A stretch of 64,000 bases of DNA from Laccaria trichodermophora (Eukaryota > Basidiomycota > Agaricomycetes > Agaricales > Hydnangiaceae). The stretch covers positions 682,001 to 746,000 of the forward strand of contig JACTVC010000029.1 in the NCBI GenBank assembly GCA_018417955.1, given 5' to 3'. Positions 12,311 to 23,700 of the stretch are shown here, piece after piece. The notes beneath the pieces were generated by a model that was not told the origin of the DNA, made no database searches, and was given only the letters and a program-made list of their open reading frames with translations. A program made the position numbers and the translations under genes. How positions within the stretch are numbered: position 1 is the first letter of the stretch; the number at the start of each line of letters is the position of its first letter.

Positions 12311-13107
12311 CAGCCACCTAGTGGTCTCTGGACATTGCCCTGCCCCTCAACTGCATTACTTTAGGGCGCCAGGTGAACTCAGGTCAGAGCTCTCAGAGGG
12401 CAGGCGTCAGCCGGGTTGCTCAGCAGATCTCCACTCGGAGAGCCACACCAAAGCCTGGCTACTGAGGCCTGAGGGTTGTTCAACCATGGTGGGAAAAATC
12501 ACGCTATTACAAACTCAAGAACGGTCACGTGCCTTCACTCAGAAGTTACTAACAATAACATTGAGCACAGCATTTCCCCCCTACGATGCATTAGAAAATC
12601 TTTGCCAACTCTATACCCCTCGACGGCCGGTTGACGGCCCCAGAGTGCCTCTGCATTGAGCTTTCGATCTGTCGCAGTGTCTCCTGAGAATTTTCCGTAG
12701 TTGAACAAGTTTCTCAACAGAACTACGAAGTATACCCCCCATTCAACGCTTTGTAAAATGAATGATTCCTGTTCAGGCTGAGAAACCGACTTTGGCCTGG
12801 CTGTATTTCGCTTTTGACCTTTGGAGCCCTGCCATCAGCCTGTGGCTTAGGTTTAGGCCAGTGATTGGCCAGTGAAGTGACCACCTTCCAAATCACCTCT
12901 GGCACGTCATCCTCGCACTTGAAGGAGAGCTCCTATAGGCATACGCCTATTCCTACTGGTGTGATGCTTACAAGCCACCACTCAGACATCTGGTCCTTCC
13001 GTTAACAAAAGAAAACACATTTTCTGAGCAACTTGAAGTTGCGATTTTGCCTCCTCAGGCAGGAACAATCTTTCCGCCTAGTCACAATGCTGATCAAGGG
13101 GGTGTTG
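12311..13107. other. Segment without a supported gene
   Basis: Only short open frames occur. A minus-strand frame at 12723-12905 (PEVIWKVVTSLANHWPKPKP) could be an exon remnant, but I recognise no family. Confidence 0.3.
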
Positions 13108-13545
13108 CACTTCAGTCACCCATTTTTGGGTACCTATGAGGTTATCCAATTCTTTGAATTAGGGAACCTTAGTGGTACCCCATTCCAGAGTGGTATGACC
13201 CTCATACCAATTCCATCATACCATGGTATGGATACCACATACCATTCCATACCATACCATACCATACCATACCATACCATTCCATTCCATACCATACCAT
13301 ACCATACCATACCATTCCATACCATACCATACCATACCATACCATTCCATACCATACCATTCCATACCAAACCATTCCGTACCATACCATCATTCCATAG
13401 CTGTCACAGGGTGTCTGGGGTCCTTTCTACAAAATTTGAAAATTATTTCTCCAGGCTGCAATACTGATCCATTGGGCTCCATTTTTTGTGGATTGGTTCT
13501 TCAGATTTCTTCAGACATTTTAAGCTACCAGTGGAGGCTATAGGA
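13108..13545 (+). repeat. Terminal repeat copy A with an ATACCATTCC array
   Basis: It begins CACTTCAGTCACCCATTTTT, followed by GGGTACCTATGAGG. A CATACCATTCCATACC array follows (13195-13395), then TGTCACAGGGTGTCTGGGGT and about 150 bases more. The same order is found in inverted orientation at 37777 down to about 37400, roughly 80 percent identical by eye. Long open frames through the array are repeat artefacts. Confidence 0.75.
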
Positions 13546-14169
13546 TGAACTTGATCCTTTGAAAATTCACTTGAAAATTAGCTTGATTGGGCTTTATCCC
13601 AGGGTTTGGCCATTTTCACTGTGGATAATCTATCACAAGCCACTTAAAAGTGTATATCTTGCCAGGCCATTTATATTCATGACAAATAAATCAATGTTGT
13701 ATCCATCACAATGGCATGGGCTCTGAAGGAAAACAAGAATTTTGCAAGACTTTATTTATTGCAAAGGCATGAACTTTAGCCAAATTACTACCCAAGGCAA
13801 GGATGCCTTCTTCAGATTGAATATGTTCAAAATTTGCCATTTATGAAAAAGTATGGGGTCATTCCATAGGAATGGGATCATCAAAAAACTTGGATTTGGA
13901 ATCTCCTCATATCTGCCACTCAGCAGAGCTGGGATTGTGGGGAATTTGGATTTGAACATTTGAACACAAGCAGGCCAAGACTTCTAATTACAAGCTTCAA
14001 GATATCATTATTAAATATAGCTATTCTAATTTAAATAAAAATTCTGTCTTTCATACAATTAATCAGGGATGGTGAAGAGGTCCATAACATTGACAGCAAT
14101 ATGAACAAATGCTATGGACATTCACCTATGAGGGAGCAACTTGGGAGATGCTCTTGGAACAGATTGCCA

Positions 14170-15720
14170 ATTCCTTATCCCACATATCTTCAGAATCATA
14201 CAATAGAGATGGAATCATACCATAGGGGTGGAATCATACCATACCATGGGAATGGGATCATACCATAAGAATGGAATCATTCCATTGAGATCATACCATG
14301 GAGATGGAATCATACCAACATCAGTATTTCTACACTCCGCTTGTCACGACTTGTTTGGACTTTTTTCAGCTTGTACGAGCCCAAACGAGTCCAAACGAGC
14401 CACAAGTCACAAGTTGACAAGTAGATCCAAAAATCTGACAAGTTGAGTTGCAAGATTGCTCAACGAGCTCTAACAAGCTGACAAGTTCAGAAAAGCTGTA
14501 ATCTTATTTTTGGTATTTAATAGCAGAAAAGTGGTCACACAATATTATGAGAGTACAATAATACAGTATCAAATTATCCTTCGCTATCCACACCAGCGAC
14601 ACCGGGAGGGACGCAGCCCTACCCCCACTGGGTCCCTTCCACAAACTCTGTATATCCCCTTCTCAAACCCCCCTCGTGCTCCTGCAAGTGCATACTAGTA
14701 CATATGCCGTCAAAACGGCATGCACGGTGGGGTGACATGGCAATGGTCGGTGTGTGGTGTGGGCAACGGCGACTGGCTGGGGACTTGTCAGTTCAAAGGG
14801 GATATCGGGGGATGCTGACCTTTGGCAGCACTCGTTCCTCCATCATCGTTTCTCGTTGTTGTTGTTGCTGCTGCGAACTTCATGGCACGTCTGGAAGGTA
14901 CCGTTGACGTGTGGCTGGTGCTTGGCTGGTTACTGTGGCTGGTGGTGGCATTGAGCGGGTGGCAGGCGGCGTTGACATACAACCTGCTGGCGGAATTTTG
15001 TTGATAGTGTTCCCGTTGACAGCAATGGAGGAAATGTGACAAACATGATAGGGGACCTATCAAAAACATTATTGTGTCATTCAAAAAACGGAGCAAGAGA
15101 GATGGAGAAAAGAACTCACCATGAACCATCGCCAGATTTCCTCGAAAAATTGAGATGTCGAGGATAATGTGCTGATGACGCCATTCCACAGATGACAAGG
15201 GAGAATGGTGCGAAAATCTCTTGTTGACATGACGTTCAAATCAAGAATAAGAGGTGCTCGTGGTTGTGTCTAGTGACGTGGCGTCACAACGTCGTTCTCT
15301 CGGAGTGGTGTGGTTGGTGTGCACCGTGGTGGTTGCGGGAGGTCAAACGATGTTTCCGAAAGATGGTGGTCATTATTGGTGGCGGTGGTGACGCATCGGA
15401 GGTGAGGTGGGTTGTCGCTGTGAACGATGGTGTGGTCTTGAAGATGAGAGGAAACCAAGAGGGAATGGACGTGGTTACCAAGTGTTACATAAGCAAGTCG
15501 AACCACTTTTTTTCGCCAAGTCCCCACATTGTCAGGCACCTCGTCAGCTTGTGAGCTTGTTTCAACTTGTAACTTGGCGACAAGCTGTCAGTGACAAAAA
15601 GTCCCGACAAGCTGACAAGTAAAATGTAGATTTGCTGATGAAGAACATGGAATCATTCCATTGGGATCATACCATGAAGATGGAATCATACCAAGAACAT
15701 GGAATCATACCAAGGACATG
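14170..15720 (+). repeat. TGGAATCATACC array, split by an insertion
   Basis: Units of about 20 bases (GGAATCATACCATGG and variants) run from 14188 to 14318 and resume at 15641-15720. The right half abuts, and supplies the stop codon for, the KDZ transposase gene. The two halves were one array before the 14319-15640 element inserted. Confidence 0.7.
14319..15640. mobile_element. TIR element inside the ATACC array, 1322 bases
   Basis: The left end CATCAGTATTTCTACA and the right end TGTAGATTTGCTGATG are inverted copies. Removing the element together with one AA rebuilds ATACCAAGAACATGGAATC, a sequence present intact at about 15690, so the 2-base AA duplication is supported by an inferred empty site. 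Zones next to the ends (14340-14490 and 15540-15620) are saturated with ACTTGT/ACAAGT words. The interior is rich in GTGGTGG and has no transposase. Confidence 0.7.
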
Positions 15721-18700
15721 GATTCTGTCTCTTCAATAACATTGTTGTTGTCTGCTTCTTCAACATTATATGTGCAATTCAACTGTTCATCATCACTTTC
15801 CTCTTCATCAACATTTTCTTGTGACAACTCCTTCAATGCAGTCTCCAAATCTTTGACATCAGGTCCCCATCCTTTCAACATTGGATATGTGCCAGGAATC
15901 AGAGACACCTGTTGCCTCCACTGTGCACACAAACTCAGATGTCTTGACTTTCTGATAACCAGCTGATGCTCAATGTCTTCATCCTCTGTAATAAAGAACA
16001 GTACTGTTAGATACACTCAAATAGCAATTCAAACAAGCTTACCACACATAAGAATGGCCATATTGATAGCTTCCCACTCTTCCCTTGACCACTCCTGCAG
16101 GGCTGTTCGCTCTTGTTTGATTCTAGCCATCTCTTCTGCACATCTCTTGGTTGTCAGCATTCCTTTGATTCCTTCACGAATCTTCTCATCCCCAAGCCAG
16201 CCAGGTATAACCTCACTTTCATTCTCATCTAATCCAACATCCTGCCAGATGTCATCATCCACATCTAGAGCAAATAAATGCTCCCGATTGATTGGCACAG
16301 GGGCTATAGAATTGCCAGGGGCCTTTCCCTGCTGGATTTGCTTTGTCATATCATAGCACATGTCATTGTACTTCTTTGCCAATCTAGCAATTGTTGGTTG
16401 CTGCCTATTGACTTGTTTCTGGACATGTGAATGTAATTTAGTCTCTATTAAAATAGAAGTCAACAAAGAGTGAGTGGTCTGTGTTAGATAAACTCCTTAC
16501 CATTGGAAGTTGTTTGTCGATATGCTCTCTCTAACCTTTCCAATTCAAATTTCCGATTTCTTAAACGATCTCTGAGTCTTTGTTTAAGAGCCCTGGCATT
16601 AAGTTTCAATTGAAGAAACTTATTGCCCATCAAACTTTTCAAATCTTCCTTATCTTTAACCCCCAGCCTTTTCTTCTTTGTCTTTATATTTGCCTCAATC
16701 ACACCTTGCTTCTTCATGATTGCTTTACATGCAGCCAAAACATCCTCCACTGACATATCATCCCCATAGACCCCAGAAATTAGCTGGTCATCAAGCCCTC
16801 CCAACTCTGTTGCAAAACTTTTCTTTGCAGTATATAAAGCCAAAATTTCCTTAATTGCAACATTTGCAATATTCTTTGATTGTCGTGCCAAGGGCTTGGT
16901 CTGTGCCACCACTTGCTGCTTCCATTCATTTTCAAGCAAAGAAATTTCCAACCCCAGTTCATTGAGAATCAATTCAGCCTCAATTTTTCTTTCCATGCAA
17001 GACAACCATTTGCGTTGAAGCCATTTACCCATCATATCAAAAGACTTTTTATCCAGATGCTTGACCTGAGTATCAATGGTAAACAGCCGATGATAAAACT
17101 ATTTGGCTCAGTTATCAGCTTAATTTCACATATACATGAGATAGACACTTACCCCTGCCACACGCATTGAAGGAATTAATAACTTGATAGCACTCCAGAA
17201 ACGTTCACAACCCTCACCATCAGAGAGGCCAAAACCTTCACATTTACGAGGGTGATAAACAAGTTGGCAGGGCCACTGGTGTCCATATGCATGGAAAACT
17301 GCAAGTGCAAAAAGGATTCTTGCCATGAATTCCTCCAGAAACCCCCAAATTTGGCAACTTCTCTCCAACTGGCATCCAATGTCATACAAAATTCCAACTG
17401 TCATTGATAAAGGCAAATTCATAAACAGCATTTTTATCAATACCAGAGCATAGTATTGGCGTTCTCCAGCAGTAGTCATGTTTACTAGCCAGAGAACATG
17501 GTCATGACGACACAGCATGGCCACAAGACCTGTATCTGCAAAGAACTGTGTGCTGGCTTTAGTTCTTCTCTCATCTGCTGCAATAAAGGAAGCCAGGCAT
17601 CCCTCCAAAGCTGAGACAGGGACCTTCATGCCAGGTTCATATGAGTCTTCAGCAGGTTGTTCATCAGATGATAAATTAGCCTTTTCTTTTCCTTTGGACT
17701 TCTCTGGTCGAACTGTTTCAACTAAAGCCTTCATCTCCATTACATATTTCTCAGGCACAAATACTGTATCAGGATGCAGATTTTCAGGTCCCTTTGCCCC
17801 ACCTTTTGCAGGGTTTCTTCTTTTGTGAGTAAAACAAGCATCAATGCATACAATGACATCCACCCTTGAAATGTACCAGTCATCAGAATCTATTTTTGAC
17901 CCAATTTAAAAAATCACTTACATAAAATTTGGGTCATGTGGATTATCCCCACCAAAACAGAGAGGGCATCGCTTCCACAAGTACTCACTTGGACGAGGAA
18001 TATCAGAATCAGAGTTTGTAGTATTCTGACTCTCATGAGAATCATCACTAGCATTATCTGCCACTGAAGTAGGACTAGAAGAAGGTGGAGGTTCATAGTT
18101 TTGGTCTACTGTGTCTATATTATCTGATTCAAGTGGAGACCCAGCCTCCTTGAGCCAATTTAGACGACCCTCATTTATAACCCCAGATATCAAAAGATCT
18201 TTCTGGGAAATGAGATTTCCATACCACTGTAGTGCATTTCCAAAGCGACGCCTTATGGCATCTTTACTCTCAAGCTTATAAGTGCGAGAACCCAGAAATG
18301 CCTCAACTGAGTCACACCATGCAGTAGTGTTCGGAGGTGAACGAACAAAAAGCTCATTTACAAAGTCAAGCATATTCAAATCCACAGCTAACGTTGGTCG
18401 AAGGGGTGAGGCTGGAAACAAACCCATGGCCAAGAGCTGAAAAGCTGCAGAGCAAGAACAGACTTCCACAGAAACAAGTTCTTAGATGGATGTAAATTAT
18501 TACAAGTTGATATTTTAACAATAAAGCAACTCACTTTCAAAGAACACAGCAATAACATTCATTTTATGCCCAGTCCCATCAGTACTTTACAGTGCCCCAC
18601 CTATTCCTGCAGGAATCCTGCAGGAATCTAGTCATTCCTGTGGAATTCCTGTGTATTCCACTGGAATTCCTGTGTATTCCAGGGGAATTCCACTAGAATG

Positions 18701-20577
18701 GGACAGGATATGAGAAGAATAAGGTATAAAACCTATATTTAAATGCAAGTATATGTTAATTTACACTTCTGCACACCTCTTTCTCTTCACTACTATTTAA
18801 CCAACTTATTATTCAAAATTCCTTATAAAATTTGAACTCAATAAATCAATTATAATGTATTTAAAATGACATAAAACATATTTTATTATATATTACTACA
18901 TACAGACTATATTAAAGTACTGGGAAAGGGGGTGGGGACAAGGGGACCAGGCTGTGGAGAAGGAAAGGGACAGGGACAAAAGGGGTAGGGAGGGGTGGAG
19001 AGTTATGGAGGGAGAAGGGGGGAGTAATGGGGAGGGGAAGAAGTGGTGGAGGGGGGATGGAGAGGGAGTAAGGGAGGGGTGGTATTGTCGCCTCGTTTTT
19101 GTGGACGTGGTCGCGTTGACGTGGTCGTGGACACGCCAGGGGGAGGGAGGAAAGGGGGGAGGGAATGGTGGAGCAAGGGGGAAGGGAGCAAGGGGGAGGG
19201 ACATCGTGGGCGTTGTTGTCGCCGTCGTCGTGGGCGCTGGTTGCCGTTGGGGGCATCGTTGTGGGTGGCGTTGGTGTGGACGTGGTGGTTTTGGTAGGCG
19301 GCATGGTGCTGTCGTGTGTCGTGTGGGCGGTGCGTGTTTTTCGGCGGGCGGCGCGTGTTTTTCGGTGGGCGCTCGTGTTTTTCGGTGGGTGGTGGGATGT
19401 TTTCGTGGGCGGGGTATGGTTTTCGTGGGCGCTGGCGGTGTACGTGGGCGGTGGGCGTCGTTTTGTGCCCGTCGGGTGTCGTTTTGTGTCCGGGGGCGTT
19501 GTTTTCGTGGGCGTTGGGTGTTTTCGTGGGTTACGGCGCTCGTTGTTTCGTGACGTGGCGTCGCCGCGTTGTTGTTGAAGGGTGTCGTGGTCGATGTTGG
19601 TGGTCGTGGTGGCCATGGGTGATCGAGGAGCGACGTTGGCGGTGGTGGCTATGGGTGACGGTGATGGCGTGGCGTTGGCGGCGGTGACAAGCATGGTGGT
19701 GGTGGTGGAGGAAGAGAGTGGCCATGTTTGGTGAGCATGTTCACCAAACAAACATTGTTTGTGATCCATTAAAAATAAATAAACTATAATACAGTAACAA
19801 ATAAATAAAATAAACAGATTGGACTGGAATCCACTCCGGGGAACACCATTCCTGCCCATTCCGGGGAAGACCATTCCGGGGAACATTCCGGTGTACATTC
19901 CAGAATCCACAGGAATTCCACCGGAATGGAAAACACCGGAATAAACAATTTAGCAGGGCCTTCTGCTAAATTCCATTCCACTGGAATCCACCGGAATTCC
20001 ACCGGAATGACCGGATTCCACCGGAATGACCGGATTCCTGCAGGAATAGGGGGGGCACTGCTAAGACCTCAGTCCCATTGCAAGAACAATGAGGTAATCT
20101 CCTATCTATGTTCCTCAAATTCTCAGACTCCCTCAACAAGCCCAGATAAGGATCCAAAAGTTCAGGGATCAGTTTCAAAGCCCAGTTCCTCCACAAGGCC
20201 AACTTTTTGTCTAATCTCTTCTTTGGGGAAACTTGCTCTGCAGGAAACACCAAAGGGTGAAGGACATCACTAGCAGAATCTTCAACAGAATATTCAGAGT
20301 CACCACCTGAGGAGTCAGATAAATCATCCTCAGCAGCAGCAGCAGCAGCATCATGCAAATCAGCCCCAGTGGGCATTGAAATCTGATTAAATGACCCCAG
20401 AGGAGTGGTCAAGTCTTGCCTAGGTAAGATCTGAATGCCTGGCAACCCATAAGGACGACGGGACACAGTAGAGTCACTAGTAGAAGCCCAAGTATGACTT
20501 GAGGACTTCTTCTTCAATGACGGAGATCCAATAGCAATCCCAGCCTTGCCCAAGTAACGGCTCTTGTTGAAAGCCAT
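15705..20577 (-). CDS. KDZ-family transposase gene, interrupted by element E2
   Basis: Joining 20577-20070, 18570-18535, 18480-17922, 17864-17153, 17098-16501, 16444-16043 and 15985-15705 gives 3096 bases, an open frame of 1031 residues, the usual size for the family. All five introns are 54-57 bases with GT-AG ends. Residues about 160-190 contain two CSC motifs (LPHCSCNG and VEVCSCSA), the CxC cluster. The core begins near residue 365 with VDVIVCIDACFTHKRR. It continues with DTGLVAMLCRHDHVLWLVNM, GILYDIGCQLE, FHAYGHQWPCQLVYHPRKC and GFGLSDGEGCERFW, the KDZ signature with its acidic residues. A basic, coiled-coil-like region follows (RLRDRLRNRKFELERLERAY), and the tail is acidic. The start ATG at 20577 opens MAFNKSRYLG. 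As it stands the gene is knocked out by E2. Confidence 0.88.
18580..20069. mobile_element. Non-autonomous TIR element E2 inserted in the KDZ gene
   Basis: The left terminus is CAGTACTTTACAGTGCCCC and the right terminus, reverse complemented, is AGGTCTTAGCAGTGCCCC. Both continue into CCTATTCCTGCAGGAAT. The 9-base direct repeat CAGTCCCAT flanks it (18571-18579 and 20070-20078). Both end zones carry ATTCC/GGAAT palindromes (18605-18700 and 19825-20050). The interior has an AT-rich stretch and an 800-base G-rich, GTGGGCG-rich stretch (18930-19730). Its long open frames are low-complexity artefacts. Confidence 0.88.
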
Positions 20578-20779
20578 AGAATTCACAAGCACAACAAGCA
20601 AGGATGTGAGGGAAAAAAGGAAAGAAAGTCTTACCCACGTACACAACTAACCCCTCAAAGAACCGGGTGCAACCGCAAACACGAGGAAGATCAAATTATG
20701 GGTCATGTGGCGATGGCAAGAACAATAATGAGGCCGACATGACAAAAAAGTCCGAGAAACATGGTATGACTGTACAAAA

Positions 20780-23700
20780 TTACGAAGAGGGCAGGGCGGA
20801 CGTCACTGAATCTGCAAAGCTAACTGGCTCTGGGCGTGCAAGAGAACGACGAGGAAGGCGACAAGGGATGATGGGTGCACGACCAAAGTTGTCAAAGAAA
20901 GACTGGCAGTAGAAGCTCGTACACGCTTCTTCCAGTGCCTGAACATGCGCCTCTATCGGTAGGTGGCTAGCATCCTTAATTGAATCCAGGCAACCCTTCC
21001 ATGGACACATCAACCTCCCAAGCTCCACAAGATGACGGTTCCGTTCTTCCAGATCAAACGATGTCAAACCCAAGTCGCGATTGGGGATTTCGTTGATCAT
21101 AAAAGATCCGAGCACATCACCCGACAAGGGAAATACCCTGAGAAGTTGCTCTGAGCGAGACCTCGCCGCTTCTGCATCTGTAACACCCCACCGGCCATGG
21201 TACAATGTGTCGGCAAGGAGAGCATCTAGGCTCAAGAGTTCAATCCGGAAACTCATGTGGCAGAGTTCCCAGAGAATCTCCTGAATGACCTCTGGCGTCA
21301 ACGCCCGCTCAAGCTCCTGTGTTGTGCCCAACTGGATGGTTGTATCATAGAAGACCACCCAATCGATCAAGGTGTTTCCCAAGGGGATCTCCTCCAGGTA
21401 CGAGTTCGATTTCTTGACATGTTTCTTTCGGGACGAGGCACCAACTTTTTTCTGTTTCCCTTTCGTGGCAGGCTGCGGAGGCAACGGTACGGCGGTGGTA
21501 TCTTCAACATCCGCTGTATAATCGATGTCATCAGCATCCAAGAAGGGTATGATTCGCAAGAGGAAATTCCGCCATTGCTGGGCAGTGATAGGTGGCGGTA
21601 GCTCGGTTGCCATTGCCAGTGTGTAAGCATGATGAGCCCGGATAGCAAGCCAAGTAGCAGTGTACAAAGCCCGATTCTTGGAGTTCAAGAAAATCTCTGG
21701 TTTCGGGTATTTGTACCCGATGTTCACATCCCCTGGCTGACGTCTCAAACGACGACGATCGGTATCCAAGTTTCGTAAAGCGTTGGCCCACGTGGGAACG
21801 GGGACAGGCATGAAAGGAGAGTTGACATCAGCCGCGTTCGCCTCAGCTATGCGAGGGTGCTTCGAAGGTCCTGGACCACCATGACGTGTTGGGTTGGGCA
21901 TGACCGGTGGGATGGATGGTACCGAGGAGCGTCGGGACAGCTGCTGAGAGGCCACAGAAAGCAGAACTGCCAGAATTCTCAATTACTACATATGTTAAGC
22001 TTAGAATGGTGAGACCCACCTTTCGAGGATGGTGCGGGTTGTTGTCCGACACTTCTGGAAGCTGAGGGTTGTTGTCCGACACTGCTGGATGGTAACAGGT
22101 AAGCTGAGAGAAAGGCAGAAATTAGTCTCCAAGGTTACATAGAAAGAAATACGAAAGAACCAACCAGATGGGCCAACTTTCCCCGCGGACGACAACGCGG
22201 ATGCGGACGGCACAGGAATAGAATCTTCATTGAGGTATGTGAAGTGGGTTGCATCATTACAAGCTGAAAACTTACATTCGTCTCGAACTGCCCCAATACT
22301 AGCTTTCCCCTCAATAAAGTCTTGTCGACCGATTGCAGTGACATTTTGAAGGTCCATGATTGCGCAGCCTATACGTTGGGTCCACCTGTAAAGTTCGGAC
22401 GAGGGCGGACCAGTTGCCAGAACAGGGTATGGGTCTAAAGTGCCCTCATGATCCTTGAAATGCTCAAGAACGATCATCTTGCAATGTTGCTGGAAAGAAG
22501 GGATGTTGACATTCATGGTGGGGAGGATTCGAAATGAGGGGCGGATCAGCCATACAGGGATCCCCATCGCCTGCAGTTGTTGAGCAACCTGAACCTTTTC
22601 CGTGAAAGCCCCCATCAGAGCCTGATTGGCATCGTACTTCACCACGCCATTGGGTCCAGGAAACAGACGAGGTTGATAGACGTCTACGAAATCGATCCAC
22701 GCGTGGATGTCAAGGACAGCCCTCTGGAATTCTGCTACGCCGAGTAGGATTTCTTTGTAAGTCATCCCAAACGATTGAAGCCTATCAAGGGCTTGACACA
22801 TTGTGGTAACCAAAAGACCCGCAAGAGGGGAGCGGTCGCGTCCCTCTCGTTTTGCGATTAAACCAACATACTTGTCACGAAGATCCTTGTACCCCTTCAG
22901 GAGTTCTGGCTTGAGTACGCGAATGGTGATGGAGAACAGTGAATTGGGAATCATGGGGCAATCAGCGAGGGTGGGTGTCCACCACAACATGTGGCGAGAC
23001 TGATCGCGTTGGGGGATGCAGCAGATGTACTCGAAACCTTGGACGTACATCTGGGGGTGGAGGGTGCAATCGTCTAATCCAAAGCGAGGTCTTTACCTTC
23101 CCTGGGTTATTCCATATGGAATCCATGGATAATTCCATATGGAATCCATGGAATCAATGTTGGCTGAGGACCCAGCCATTTCCTTATTCCATAGATCTCA
23201 TGGATTCCATATGGAATGACCATGGAATGGTCATGGAATGATTAATTCCATATGGATTCCAACACCACTCCATATGGATTCCATTGGATTCCACATGGAA
23301 TGCAGGCATATCCACCTCGGATTCCATGGAGCAGTCCACATGGATTCCATGGATGACCATTATACCATTAGAATACAGTATTTATAGTGTCCTTACTATA
23401 TTTAAGTAAAAATAGAAATTTTACATCTACAGGAATTGAACTCTCGGCCTCGTCAATATTAGCAGTGCTCAAACCAACTGAGCCACAAAGGCATTATTAT
23501 AGGATAAAGTAAAGGTATGTATATACCGCCTTTTGTCACGTGGCGTCTCAAACGTGACACGACGCGTTGCCAATGCCACGTCGTTTCTTCCTTCCACCAC
23601 CACCATCACCATCCACCCCACCGTTTCAAGCCACGACGACCGCCCGCGACATCGACGTCGACCACGACCACGACCACGACCACGCTGACGACGACGACGA

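Noticed and set aside
13033..13543. Tyr/His/Pro or Trp/Tyr/Gly repeat proteins at 13.2 kb
   Set aside because: These are translations of the CATACCATTCC array.
23424..23492. A functional tRNA gene
   Set aside because: The A and B boxes are good, but the anticodon stem and acceptor stem do not pair. It is kept only as a tRNA-like relic.
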